64,000 nucleotides of DNA from Pandoraea eparura (lineage in GTDB: Bacteria; Pseudomonadota; Gammaproteobacteria; Burkholderiales; Burkholderiaceae): contig NZ_CABPSH010000008.1 in the NCBI RefSeq assembly GCF_902459725.1, forward strand, positions 124,001 to 188,000, read 5' to 3'. A model generated the notes under the pieces. The model worked only from the letters and a program-made list of their open reading frames with translations. It was not told where the DNA came from and did not search any database. Position numbers and translations under genes: made by a program. Below, piece after piece: positions 17,271-25,616 of this stretch (positions within the stretch are counted from its first letter, which is position 1; every line of letters begins with the position of its first letter).

Positions 17271-17390
17271 GCCCTCATGACAGACAATCGCTGGATGTCC
17301 GCCCATTGACATACCGCATTGCAAACACCCCCGGCATGGGACATGCTTCGGGAATGACTGCGAGATCATCCGGCACGGGGGAGACGACCA

Positions 17391-19295
17391 ATGCCAGCCA
17401 AGACAGAGTCCGCGCACGCGCGCCGTGTGCTGGACGTCGTACAGGGTCATGTGACGTCCTTCGCGACGGCGACCGACCCGAACATCGCCAATTCATGGCG
17501 TCGATGTCTCGACACCTACGCGCTCGACCCGGGGGCGCGCATGACGCCGCGCGTGTTGGCGTCGACGCAATTGCGCGAGCGACGCAGCGCGATGGAGCGG
17601 CTGTGCCATGTATCCATGCCGGTGCTCGAGCGTCTGCAGCGTCAGTTGATGAATCCGGGGCAGGCGGTGCTGCTGACGGCCCCGGACGGCGTGATCGTCG
17701 ACGCCCGGCTGCATGACGGCACGCGCGACGACTTCCACCGCGCAGGCCTGTGGCCGGGGGCCGACTGGAGCGAGTCGTGCGAAGGTACCAACGGCATCGG
17801 CACCTGCGTGGTCGAGCGTGCGCCCGTCATCATCTGCCAGCAGGATCATTTCCGTGCGCTGCACACGCCGCTCACCTGCACGGCGAGTCCCGTCTTCGCC
17901 CCGCAAGGCGAGTTGCTTGCCGTCATCGACGTCTCGACGACGAGCACCGACGTGACGCGGCAAAGCCAGTTCCACACGCTCGCGCTCGTGAATCTGTCGG
18001 CCAAGGTCGTGGAGCGCGACTACTTCTTCCAGCACTACCGCGACGAGTGGCTGCTGCAGTTGCAGGAGCCGGCCGATCACTTGGGCGACTTCGCGCAGGC
18101 GCTGATTGCCTTCGACGACGCCGGCCGTATCCTCGCCGCGAATCAGAGCGCACTCAATCGACTGGGCGTGGCACGCGACGCGCTGGTAGGCACGCGCGTG
18201 GATCGATGGTTTGCGCAAACGCTCGACGCGATGCTCGCGCAAGCGCATCCGACGCCGAGCGCTTACTGGCCGATCCGCACGCAGATGGGCGAGGCGCTGG
18301 TGGCGATGGTGCGCTCGCCGTTGCGCGCGGTGCGCCGGGTGACGCGTTCGGCAAGCGCGCCCGCAGAAGTGTCGACCGAGCCGTTTGCCGACGCGGTGTT
18401 GGCGCGTGAGTTTTCGCGTGCGTGCCGCGTCTTCGCTCACGACGTTCCGGTGCTGATTCGCGGGGAGACCGGCAGTGGCAAGGAAGTCTTCGCGCGCGCC
18501 GTGCATGCGGCGAGTGCGCGGGCCAGCGGCCCGTTCGTGGCGCTCAATTGTGCGGCGATTCCCGAATCGCTGATCGAAAGCGAGCTGTTCGGCTATGTGG
18601 GCGGCAGCTTCACCGGGGCGCGCAAAGAGGGGATGGCCGGCAAGCTATGGCAGGCCAACGGCGGCACGCTGTTTCTCGATGAAATCGGCGATATGCCGTT
18701 CGCCATGCAAACCCGTTTGCTGCGTGTACTCGAAGATCGTCGAGTGTCGCCACTGGGCGGCGGCGAGCCGGTGCCGCTCGATATTCGGGTGCTCAGCGCC
18801 ACGCACCGCGATCTGTCCGAGCGGATTGCCGAGCGACAGTTCCGTGAGGACCTTTTCTATCGGTTGAGCGGCCTCGAAGTCTGCGTGCCGCCGCTGCGCG
18901 AGCGCGACGACAGACGCGACGTGATGCAGACGCTGCTGGCGCAGGCGTGCCCGCAAGACCCGATCCGTGTGACGGACGCGGCGCGCGATCGCTTGTGCGC
19001 TTACCCGTGGCCCGGCAACGTGCGCCAGATGCGCAGCGTCATCCGGACGCTGGTCGCGCTTAGCGAGCGTGGCGTCATCACGCTCGACGACCTGCCGGAC
19101 GCATTGCGCGACGCGCCCGGGCGCCCGTCGGTGGATCGACCTGAGGAGGCGCCCCTGGAGGCAGCGGAGCGTCAAGCATTGCGCACGACGCTGGACGCCT
19201 GCCAGGGACAGGTCAGCGCCGCGGCGCGCAAGCTCGGCGTGAGCCGCAATACGCTTTATCGGAAGTTGAAGCGATTCGGCCTGCTGCGCGGGTAG
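17391..19295 (+). CDS. sigma54-dependent activator, AcoR type (GAF-AAA-Fis)
   Basis: 634-residue enhancer-binding protein. The N-terminus (about 20-230) has the AcoR layout with N-S-W-R-R-C, a GAF domain and [14 protein letters not shown]-like part follows (about 235-300). The AAA+ domain (about 330-555) has Walker A G-E-T-G-S-G-K-E, Walker [10 protein letters not shown] and the sigma54 loop as G-S-F-T-G-A instead of the usual G-A-F-T-G-A. The C-terminal Fis helix-turn-helix reads [18 protein letters not shown]. It is divergent from the aldehyde dehydrogenase gene and should activate its sigma54 promoter through the palindromes at 17234-17270. Confidence 0.92.
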   Translation: MPAKTESAHARRVLDVVQGHVTSFATATDPNIANSWRRCLDTYALDPGARMTPRVLASTQLRERRSAMERLCHVSMPVLERLQRQLMNPGQAVLLTAPDGVIVDARLHDGTRDDFHRAGLWPGADWSESCEGTNGIGTCVVERAPVIICQQDHFRALHTPLTCTASPVFAPQGELLAVIDVSTTSTDVTRQSQFHTLALVNLSAKVVERDYFFQHYRDEWLLQLQEPADHLGDFAQALIAFDDAGRILAANQSALNRLGVARDALVGTRVDRWFAQTLDAMLAQAHPTPSAYWPIRTQMGEALVAMVRSPLRAVRRVTRSASAPAEVSTEPFADAVLAREFSRACRVFAHDVPVLIRGETGSGKEVFARAVHAASARASGPFVALNCAAIPESLIESELFGYVGGSFTGARKEGMAGKLWQANGGTLFLDEIGDMPFAMQTRLLRVLEDRRVSPLGGGEPVPLDIRVLSATHRDLSERIAERQFREDLFYRLSGLEVCVPPLRERDDRRDVMQTLLAQACPQDPIRVTDAARDRLCAYPWPGNVRQMRSVIRTLVALSERGVITLDDLPDALRDAPGRPSVDRPEEAPLEAAERQALRTTLDACQGQVSAAARKLGVSRNTLYRKLKRFGLLRG

Positions 19296-19345
19296 TGCTG
19301 GTTGTGCTGTTCGCGCCACTCGCGCTGCCGCCTCGTCGGGATCGG

Positions 19346-19810
19346 TTACTTCACCGGAATCGGCGTGGCTCGATCCACGGGGACGGCGGTCACGCTGTTC
19401 TGCGGCGAGCCGTCGATGAGTTTATCGGAGTAAGTGAGGTAGACGAGTGTGTTGCGCGTTTTGTCGACCATGCGCACGATGCGCAGCTTCTTGAAGAGGG
19501 GAGACAGGCCTTCCGAGAAGACTTCTTCCCTCTTCGGCAGCGGCGCCTCGAACGACACTGGCCCGATCGCCCGACAGGCAATCGAGGCTTCCGCCTTGTC
19601 TTCCGCAAGCCCGACCAGCCCCTTCAGGCCGCCGGTTTTCGCACGCGACACGTAGCAGGTCACCCCCTGCACCTTCGGGTCGTCGTAGGCATCGACAACA
19701 ATCTTGTGATCCGGTCCCACGAGCTTGAATGCGGTGTCAACGTCGCCGATCTTCTCGGCATGCGCCCAACTCGTGGCGATCATCAGCGCCAGGGCGGCGG
19801 CTTTCTTCAT
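19346..19810 (-). CDS. creA: CreA family protein
   Basis: 154-residue exported protein of the CreA family (function unknown, found in many proteobacteria). A cleavable signal peptide is evident (M-K-K then an Ala/Leu-rich core ending A-H-A-E near residue 18). Family features in the mature part include the I-G-D-V-D-T-A-F-K-L-V-G segment, V-T-C-Y-V-S-R-A, two further Cys-free beta-rich stretches and L-V-Y-L-T-Y-S-D-K-L-I-D-G-S-P. ATG 19810 is chosen because the signal peptide starts there; the upstream open frame is not protein-like. It ends 50 nt from the convergent AcoR-type gene. Confidence 0.9.
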   Translation of the reverse strand: MKKAAALALMIATSWAHAEKIGDVDTAFKLVGPDHKIVVDAYDDPKVQGVTCYVSRAKTGGLKGLVGLAEDKAEASIACRAIGPVSFEAPLPKREEVFSEGLSPLFKKLRIVRMVDKTRNTLVYLTYSDKLIDGSPQNSVTAVPVDRATPIPVK

Positions 19811-19958
19811 GAGGATGTCTTCCGTCAGGAGTCTACGGCGGTTGCGACCGCATCCGCCACGCGTCGCCCAGGGCGGGCGCCATGCGGGCGATTCTACCTG
19901 CGTCGCGCGAACGTCTTCCGTATCCGCCGAAGACGCTCGCCACGCGCGGGACGACCAG

Positions 19959-19987
19959 TTGCCCGCCGAGATCAAATGCGCTATAGT
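19959..19987 (+). promoter_or_regulatory. sigma70 promoter of the tRNA operon
   Basis: TTGCCC (19959-19964), a 17-nt spacer and TATAGT (19982-19987). Start of transcription is expected near 19994, 9 nt before tRNA-Ala. The region after -10 is GC-rich, like the discriminators of stringently controlled stable-RNA promoters. Confidence 0.7.
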
Positions 19988-20002
19988 CACGCCTCTTCGC
20001 GC

Positions 20003-20078
<76 letters not shown>

Positions 20079-20095
20079 AACGAATGACGGTTTCC

Positions 20096-20171
20096 GTCCC
20101 CTTCGTCTAGAGGCCTAGGACATCACCCTTTCACGGTGAGTACAGGGGTTCGAATCCCCTAGGGGACGCCA
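20096..20171 (+). tRNA. tRNA-Glu (anticodon TTC)
   Basis: 76-nt cloverleaf with encoded CCA. Acceptor GTCCCCT pairs with AGGGGAC, the anticodon loop is CTTTCAC (anticodon TTC) on stem TCACC/GGTGA, and the T arm is AGGGG/CCCCT with TTCGAAT. Second gene of the tRNA operon; a terminator follows at 20240. Confidence 0.97.
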
Positions 20172-20239
20172 CTCAAGGCGGCGGTGTGACTTCGTTACAT
20201 CGACGCCGGCCGGCGTCAGATTCGGCAAATCGCACAAGG

Positions 20240-20272
20240 AAGCCGGATGTCTTTCACGACATCCGGCTTTTT
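20240..20272 (+). terminator. rho-independent terminator of the tRNA operon
   Basis: AAGCCGGATGTC (20240-20251) pairs perfectly with GACATCCGGCTT (20258-20269) around a 6-nt loop and runs into TTTTT (20268-20272). Confidence 0.93.
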
Positions 20273-20435
20273 GCGTTTACGGCCGGACTGTCGGCCCGGC
20301 GGCGAGATGACGGCATGCGCAGCCGTGTGCGGCAGGCCTCAGCCGTCGCCCGGTGTCAGCGGGCCGGCGGGCGTTGCCGGTACAATGACGTCCTTGCGCG
20401 CGCCATGTCGACGTGCGCGCCGTCTTGAATTCCTC

Positions 20436-20654
20436 ATGAGCAAACCCGCCCTCACTCTCAAGTTCAAGTGCACGAAGTGCGCCAAGCCGGTCACGCTGTA
20501 TCTGCAAAAGACGACCGCGTGTTCGCACATCACGCCGTATCAGGGCTGGTGCAAGTGCGGTCAGTTGATGCGTCACGCCACGGGCGACAAAAGCGCCGTG
20601 GCGTCGTTCGTCGACTCGATGGACCCGCTGTGGTCGCATCACCACCACCATTGA
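20436..20654 (+). CDS. small Cys-rich protein with a C-terminal five-His tail
   Basis: 72-residue protein of unknown function. It carries C-T-K-C near residue 12, a single Cys near residue 30 and C-K-C-G near 42, a pattern like a small zinc ribbon or rubredoxin-like metal site. The last residues are W-S-H-H-H-H-H, a natural poly-His tail that could add metal binding. ATG 20436 is the start by position of the Cys motif; the frame is open further upstream but that part overlaps the tRNA terminator. The next gene, a metallopeptidase-like protein, begins 106 to 151 nt downstream. I do not recognise a named family. Confidence 0.75.
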   Translation: MSKPALTLKFKCTKCAKPVTLYLQKTTACSHITPYQGWCKCGQLMRHATGDKSAVASFVDSMDPLWSHHHHH

Positions 20655-20805
20655 GCGCAGTGCTCGCGCGGGCTGCGTGGACTTGCGTGTGCGCGCCGTT
20701 CGTCCAGGGATTCGCCGTGCGGGCCGATGAGGTGGCGCGGTTCGGCCGCGTGAGTCATCGATGACCGCCGTGCTTACGCCGTGGCGTCCCGCGCCGAAGG
20801 ATCCG

Positions 20806-21309
20806 ATGCGCTTCATCGCCGTCTATCCGGCGGGCGTGCTTGCGCAAGTGCGCGAACTGGTCGAGACGGGCCAACTGGCCGCGCATCTCGACCGACGCTA
20901 TCCCGCGCGCCACACCGTGCAGACGGATCGCGCGCTGTATGAATTCACGGCGCAGATCAAGCAGGACTGCCTGCGCAGCGCCCCACCCATCCACAAGGTG
21001 GCTTACGACGCCAAAATCGATGTCGTGCATCACGCGCTGGGGCTGCACACGGCCATCTCGCGGGTGCAGGGCGGCAAGCTCAAGGCCAAGAAGGAGATTC
21101 GGGTCGCCTCGTTGTTTCGCGACGCCCCGCCTGAGTTTCTGCGCATGATCGTCGTGCACGAACTCGCGCACCTCAAGGAAAGCGACCACAACAAGGCGTT
21201 CTACCGCCTGTGCGAGTTCATGGAGCCTCGGTACCATCAACTCGAATTCGACACGCGGCTGTTTCTCGTGCGACGTGAGATCGAGATGGCTTCGCGGGCT
21301 ACCGAATGA
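20806..21309 (+). CDS. YgjP-like metallopeptidase-domain protein
   Basis: 167-residue protein of the YgjP/DUF45 (WLM-related) family. The zinc site is intact: H-E-L-A-H-L-K-E-S-D-H-N-K-A-F-Y near the C-terminus gives the HExxH pair plus the downstream His. Family members are putative metal-dependent hydrolases, cytoplasmic, with no firmly shown substrate. I chose ATG 20806, which has GAAGGA just upstream; an in-frame ATG at 20761 would add 15 residues. A strong terminator follows. Confidence 0.85.
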   Translation: MRFIAVYPAGVLAQVRELVETGQLAAHLDRRYPARHTVQTDRALYEFTAQIKQDCLRSAPPIHKVAYDAKIDVVHHALGLHTAISRVQGGKLKAKKEIRVASLFRDAPPEFLRMIVVHELAHLKESDHNKAFYRLCEFMEPRYHQLEFDTRLFLVRREIEMASRATE

Positions 21310-21330
21310 GCGCCGCGAGCCAGCCAATCG

Positions 21331-21365
21331 ACAACGCCCGCCGGCATGACACCGGCGGGCGTTGT
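21331..21365 (+). terminator. terminator after the YgjP-like gene
   Basis: ACAACGCCCGCCGG (21331-21344) pairs with CCGGCGGGCGTTGT (21352-21365), a 14-bp perfect stem with a 7-nt loop, then GTTTG. It lies between convergent genes and may serve both. Confidence 0.85.
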
Positions 21366-21400
21366 GTTTGGGGGCTGGGGTGCTTGCGACTTGCCTGCGA

Positions 21401-21955
21401 TCAGTACGGATACACCGTATCGTTCGCGACGGCGGCCCGCTGGCCCTGCTGAACGCGCAGCGGCGGCGCTTGCGTGACTGTCGCCACGCGACCGTCGTCC
21501 AGGCGTACGGTGATGCGGTACAGCACGTTCGGCTGCCCCATATTGTTCTCGATGCGATTGCCCGCGATGGCGCCGATCAAGGCACCGCCAATGGTCGTGG
21601 CCGTGCGCCCGCGCCCGCCGCCCATCGTGTTGCCGAGCAGGCCGCCCGCTGCGCCGCCAAGCACCGTGCCGAGAATGTTCGGGCTGTTATTGGCGCCGTT
21701 CATCTGCTCGATCGATTCGACGCGGCCATACAGCGCCCCCGGAATCTGCTGCTGCTGCGGTTGCTGATACCCCTGTTGGTAGCCCGGCTGCTGCTGATAG
21801 CCTGGTTGATACCCCGGCTGTTGGTAGCCCTGCTGGTATCCCCCTTGTTGGTAGCCCTGTTGCTGATACCCGTACTGCGGGCCCGGTGCAACGCAACCGG
21901 CCAGCATAAGAGCGGCCAGTGCCGCGCTGATTCCCGTAAGTGTCTTGATGTTCAT
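21401..21955 (-). CDS. glycine-zipper outer-membrane lipoprotein with Gly-Tyr-Gln repeats
   Basis: 184-residue lipoprotein of the 17-kDa surface antigen/SlyB-like type. The signal peptide ends in a lipobox L-A-G-C (Cys near residue 21). Residues about 28-70 are a run of short G-Y-Q-Q type repeats. A glycine-zipper membrane segment follows (V-L-G-G-A-A-G-G-L-L-G-N and I-G-G-A-L-I-G-A-I-A-G-N), then a small beta-rich C-terminal domain. ATG 21955 follows GAGGACG. Such proteins support outer-membrane integrity. The Tyr/Gln repeat is longer than usual for the family and could vary in copy number between strains. Confidence 0.88.
   Translation of the reverse strand: MNIKTLTGISAALAALMLAGCVAPGPQYGYQQQGYQQGGYQQGYQQPGYQPGYQQQPGYQQGYQQPQQQQIPGALYGRVESIEQMNGANNSPNILGTVLGGAAGGLLGNTMGGGRGRTATTIGGALIGAIAGNRIENNMGQPNVLYRITVRLDDGRVATVTQAPPLRVQQGQRAAVANDTVYPY
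21765..21880 (-). repeat. in-frame tandem repeat coding Gly-Tyr-Gln-Gln units
   Basis: About nine imperfect 9- to 15-nt units in the lipoprotein gene, each coding a G-Y-Q core followed by one to three Gln, Pro or Gly. The unit length is a multiple of three, so gain or loss would keep the frame. Confidence 0.75.
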
Positions 21956-22270
21956 TTTGGTTCGTCCTCGTGAGCGTGAGGTAAATGCGTCATCACCGAA
22001 GTCCGCGGTGACATGGCGCACCCTGTGGTGAGTCTATTGCGACCACGACGCGGAATGTAGGGTTCCGCAGACCTTTATGCTGTAAGAAAAGGTAAGCGTT
22101 TGTAATGACTTCATGCCCCGCGATGGCGCAGAGCGATGCAGAGGACAGGGACATTGTCTCGCTTAACGGAGGGCGTGCCCAAAAAAACAGCGCCTCGGAT
22201 GAGGCGCCGTATCCCTGATTGCGCTGCCGCAGGGCGGGGAGATACCGAGGTGCCGGCCGTGGGCGCCGGC
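21956..22270. other. intergenic region between lipoprotein and CBS genes
   Basis: 315 nt on the minus-strand path. It holds the terminator of the CBS gene (22180-22209) and, nearer the lipoprotein, its promoter region. No gene is seen. Confidence 0.6.
22180..22209 (-). terminator. rho-independent terminator of the CBS-domain gene
   Basis: Read on the minus strand, GGCGCCTC pairs with GAGGCGC around ATCC, and is followed by TGTTTTTTT (the A-run at 22181-22187 on the plus strand). Confidence 0.88.
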
Positions 22271-22747
22271 TCAGCTCGGCCGCGATGGTGTGCGGCCCGC
22301 CATTGCGGCGCCTCCCCCCATGATGTAATTCTCCAGTTGGTCGATGGTGAACTGCTGTTCCGTGATGATGGCCTTGACCAGGTCGCCGATGGAAAGCAGG
22401 CCGACCAGCTCGCCGTCTTTCATGACAGGCAGGTGACGGATGCGATGTTCCGTCATCAGCGACATGCACTCTTCGTTGGTCTGCTCGGGGCTGACGTAAC
22501 GTACCGCCGAGGTCATGACGTCACGCACCGGCGTATTGACCGAGGTGCGCCCCATGAGGGCGACCTTGCGGGCGTAATCGCGCTCGGTAAAGATGCCGAC
22601 AATCGTTCGGCCGTCTTCGCTGACCAGCACCGCGCCGATGCGTGCCTCGGCCATCAGGGTCAAGGCATCGAGTACCGAATCGGACGGGCGCACCTTGTAC
22701 ACCGTGTCGACCGATTTCGCCTTCAGGATCTGAGCGACTGTTTTCAT
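22271..22747 (-). CDS. CBS-domain pair protein
   Basis: 158-residue protein made of two CBS domains (about 8-65 and 75-130), forming one Bateman module. Typical blocks are I-G-A-V-L-V-S-E-D-G-R-T-I-V-G-I-F-T-E-R-D-Y and I-R-H-L-P-V-M-K-D-G-E-L-V-G-L-L-S-I-G-D-L-V. Stand-alone CBS pairs bind adenine nucleotides and tune other proteins; the partner is unknown. ATG 22747 is preceded by AGGATGACC; two further ATGs upstream (22759, 22753) are less well placed. Single-gene transcript with its own terminator. Confidence 0.9.
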   Translation of the reverse strand: MKTVAQILKAKSVDTVYKVRPSDSVLDALTLMAEARIGAVLVSEDGRTIVGIFTERDYARKVALMGRTSVNTPVRDVMTSAVRYVSPEQTNEECMSLMTEHRIRHLPVMKDGELVGLLSIGDLVKAIITEQQFTIDQLENYIMGGGAAMAGRTPSRPS

Positions 22748-23332
22748 GGTCATCCTCATGCGGGCTGCGGGTACTTACAGCATAGTTGAGGGCGCGCCGC
22801 GCGTCATGCTCGCGTTGTCCCCGAGTCAATCCGGCCGCGGTAGACCCGCGCGGGCGCTACAGTCGGTCTCCTTTGGTGCGCTGCGCCACAAATGCGCGGC
22901 CCAAGCCCCCCGATTGCGGCCCCAATGCCATTTTTTTCCCACGAGCAACGCAGAAAGGCGTATCCTAGCGGGATCGGCGAAAATTCGCCGATCATCGCCT
23001 GACGATCACGAAAAGCTTTATCGGCGTCGCTGACAGCCATGTCCTGCGAGCCGAATCACTCGCTGTGCCGATGACGCAGACCCTGCGGTCTTCGTCCTCC
23101 CGACACGCACTGCTCGTCATTGTGGCACTGCCGCAATGTGCCTTGCTCCTTCGAACCATCGCCGCGTTTCGGTGCGTCGCCATGCTGTCATGGCCGATCC
23201 ACCGGGTAGGCTCCTTTTGGCGTTCGATGTGCACCCGGTCGTACCCAGGGTGCGGCGACGGTATTGGCGAACGAACCTTCAGTAACATCGGTGCTAAGCT
23301 TTGATGAGTGGCACCCTCAAGAGGACACGATA
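22748..23332. other. 585-nt gene-free region before infA, with one strong inverted repeat
   Basis: No convincing gene in either strand. GATCGGCGAA (22972-22981) and TTCGCCGATC (22984-22993) form a 10-bp perfect inverted repeat with a 2-nt centre. The CBS-gene promoter should lie at the left end and the infA promoter at the right end. An unannotated small RNA is possible. Confidence 0.45.
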
Positions 23333-23554
23333 TTGGCCAAGGAAGAACTGATCGAATTCAGCGGACACGTTTCGGACGTATTGCCGGACAATCGCTTTCG
23401 CGTCACGCTCGAGAACGGCGTGGTGGTGATGGCGTATGCGAGCGGCCGTATGCAGAAGAACCGCATCCGCATTCTCGCGGGTGACCGCGTGACGCTGGAG
23501 ATGTCGCCCTATGACCTGAGCAAGGGCCGCATCAACTACCGTCACAAGAATTAA
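23333..23554 (+). CDS. infA: translation initiation factor IF-1
   Basis: 73-residue IF-1, an OB-fold protein binding the 30S A site. The sequence has the family blocks [35 protein letters not shown] and [18 protein letters not shown]. The start must be TTG 23333, because IF-1 proteins begin A-K-E-E-x-I and a GAGGAC ribosome site lies 8 nt upstream. It stands alone, away from the ribosomal-protein operon that carries the other infA in Burkholderiales, so this is probably a second copy. Confidence 0.95.
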   Translation: MAKEELIEFSGHVSDVLPDNRFRVTLENGVVVMAYASGRMQKNRIRILAGDRVTLEMSPYDLSKGRINYRHKN

Positions 23555-23898
23555 GTCAGCGAAAACGTCTGGCTTTTGCGCGTCGGCGGCATCGCCCTGA
23601 CGCGCACGGAAGCGATGTGCGGCGACCCGGCGGTTGGTCGCTGCCCGTCACTTCGGCATTCCTCCCGAATCGTCGCCCGACGATTTTCCCGACGATTTTC
23701 CCGAATTACCCCTCCCCGCGTTTTTATCCGGCTTGTTCCCAGGCGTGTCCCCCCTATGGCTCGCAGGACATGCTGCATGAGCGCCGGCCATTCGCGCATG
23801 CCCGACGTCAGCGCTGAGCGACGACGTGCTGAGTGGCGTCGTCGAGTTTGCGGCGTGCCGGGTGTGGCCGAAGCTGGCGGGGCGCGGGATTGGCGTTC
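23555..23898. other. intergenic region with a 12-bp tandem duplication
   Basis: 344 nt between infA and the convergent acylphosphatase-like gene, with no convincing gene. CCCGACGATTTT occurs twice in tandem at 23676-23699. No clear terminator for either gene was found. Confidence 0.45.
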
Positions 23899-24195
23899 TC
23901 AGAGCTGTTCGAAACGGTCGAAGCGGCGGCCCGTGTATTCCACTTCGCTTTCGAATGCCGTCACGCGTGCACCGGGCGGCCCGTGCCGCATCCATTCGAG
24001 CATCTTGTCGACCTGATCGGGCGTGCCTTGCACCATCGCCAGGATGTCGCCCTCGGGCAGCGCCTGCACCCAACCGCGCACGCCGATCAGATGCCCCTCG
24101 CGCACGGCCGCCTGACGATACCCCACGCCCTGAAGCTTTCCGCGCAAACGCACGGCAACGGTTTCGAGCGAGGAACTGGGCGAGAGTGACTTCAT
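23899..24195 (-). CDS. acylphosphatase-family protein lacking the catalytic Asn
   Basis: 98-residue acylphosphatase-fold protein. The phosphate loop with catalytic Arg is present (L-Q-G-V-G-Y-R near residues 21-27). The second signature is normally G-W-V-R-N-x-x-D-G, where Asn orients the attacking water; here it reads G-W-V-Q-A-L-P-E-G, so Asn is Ala. The loss should cripple hydrolysis of acyl phosphates as known for this family. The remaining fold is well conserved (V-Q-G-T-P-D-Q-V-D). ATG 24195 is the clear start. It lies 121 nt downstream of the phosphoesterase gene on the same strand. Confidence 0.85.
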   Translation of the reverse strand: MKSLSPSSSLETVAVRLRGKLQGVGYRQAAVREGHLIGVRGWVQALPEGDILAMVQGTPDQVDKMLEWMRHGPPGARVTAFESEVEYTGRRFDRFEQL

Positions 24196-24316
24196 GGCAG
24201 CGAGCAGCGGAGAAACGGCGACAAGGATTCGAAAGACGGGCCTTCCAGGAACGGGCGATTGTAGCGCCATCGTCCGACGGTTGCCCGCCCCGTTGCCAGT
24301 CGGCGCACCGGTGCGC

Positions 24317-25537
24317 TCAGGCCTCGCCCACCACGAGCCGCAGGCGCGTGATCTCAGACGGTGCTCCGAAGCGCTTGGGCGGTCCCCAGTAGCCCGTGCC
24401 CCGGCTGACATAGATTGCCAGACGACCCAGCCGGTGCAGCCCATGCACGTATGGCTGTTGCAGCGGCACGAAGTACATCCACGGCCAGAACTGCCCGCCG
24501 TGCGTGTGTCCCGAGAGTTGCAGATCGAAGCCGGCGTCGTGCGCCGCCGGGGCGCTGCGCGGCTGGTGCGCGAGCAACACGCGTGGCACGCCCTCGGGGG
24601 CCCCGGCCACGGCCGCGACCGGGTCACTCGACTTTTCCGGGTCGAAATGGTGCGCCGTGAAGTCGGTCACGCCCGCCACCGTCAGCGATGCGCCTTCGTG
24701 AGTGAGCACCACATGCTCGTTCTCGAGCACCGTCAGGCCGATGCGCCGCAACTCGTCGACCCATGCCGGCGCGCCCGAGTAGTACTCGTGGTTGCCGGTG
24801 CACACGTAGGTGCCGTGGCGCGACGTGAGCTGTGCGAGCGGTGCGATGTGCTCGCGCAAGGCGGGCACGCCGCCGTCGACCAGATCGCCGGTAATGGCGA
24901 TGAGGTCGGGCGATAGCTCGTTGGTGGCCTCGACGATGGCTTCGATATAGCTGCGGCGAATCGTCGAACTCACGTGAATGTCGCTTAGCTGCACGATCGT
25001 GAACCCATGCAGTTCGGGTGGCAGGTTGGCGATGGGAACGTCGACGTGGACCACGCGCGCGAGGCGTCGCGCATTGTAGAAGCCCAGCAGGGTAGCCACG
25101 GCGGTGAGCATCAGCACGATGACCGCCGAGCGGATGACGAGTTGGGCGTCGAGCGCCGAAATGAGCATCGCCACGCCGAGCACGATGTCGCGCAACACTG
25201 TGAGGACGAACAGCGTCGAGAAGATGCCGATGGCCGTCATGCCGGTCCAGGTCAGCAGGGTGGCCAGGGGCTCGCGCTGGATCGCGCGGCTCATCAGGCC
25301 CAGCGGGATCAGCGCGGTCGAGGCGAGGAGCCACAGCCCGCCCAGCACTTTCCAGCCGACGGCCAACGGCAGCGGCGTAAGCAAGCGCCAGCCGATGTAG
25401 GCATGCAGCAGCGCGATGATGGCGAGCATCAACCCGCGCGGGCGCGCGGGCAGCGTGCGTCGTGGCGACTTGCCGTGTGCGTGAGCGGCATCCGGCGAGG
25501 GCCGGGATGCAGTGGAAGCTTGGGAAGATTGCGACAT
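24317..25537 (-). CDS. membrane-anchored metallophosphoesterase
   Basis: 406-residue calcineurin-like phosphoesterase. The N-terminal third (about 40-165) has four or five hydrophobic helices; the catalytic domain (about 185-400) has the metal motifs D-I-H-V, G-D-L-V-D-G-G, G-N-H-E-Y-Y-S-G, A-H-Q-P and G-H-T-H-G-G-Q. This layout matches YkuE/YaeI-type enzymes, some of which act on lipid A precursors or membrane phospholipids. ATG 25537 is chosen at M-S-Q-S-S-Q; the open frame extends 21 codons upstream. The MazG-like gene ends 79 nt upstream on the same strand, so the two may be cotranscribed. Confidence 0.9.
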   Translation of the reverse strand: MSQSSQASTASRPSPDAAHAHGKSPRRTLPARPRGLMLAIIALLHAYIGWRLLTPLPLAVGWKVLGGLWLLASTALIPLGLMSRAIQREPLATLLTWTGMTAIGIFSTLFVLTVLRDIVLGVAMLISALDAQLVIRSAVIVLMLTAVATLLGFYNARRLARVVHVDVPIANLPPELHGFTIVQLSDIHVSSTIRRSYIEAIVEATNELSPDLIAITGDLVDGGVPALREHIAPLAQLTSRHGTYVCTGNHEYYSGAPAWVDELRRIGLTVLENEHVVLTHEGASLTVAGVTDFTAHHFDPEKSSDPVAAVAGAPEGVPRVLLAHQPRSAPAAHDAGFDLQLSGHTHGGQFWPWMYFVPLQQPYVHGLHRLGRLAIYVSRGTGYWGPPKRFGAPSEITRLRLVVGEA

Positions 25538-25616
25538 GGCGTTGCCTGTTCGGAATTCGGGGGCGGACGGGGTCACTATCGGGGTGCCCGGCGCGATCAA
25601 AAGGGCGGCGGGCCAA

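Noticed and set aside
20636-20654. Five-His run as a cloning-vector His tag
   Set aside because: It is in frame in a normal genomic gene, codons and flanks match the local DNA, and no vector sequence follows.
21765-21880. Repeat tract as a CRISPR array
   Set aside because: The units are short, in frame, without unique spacers, and code a Tyr/Gln-rich segment; no cas gene is present.
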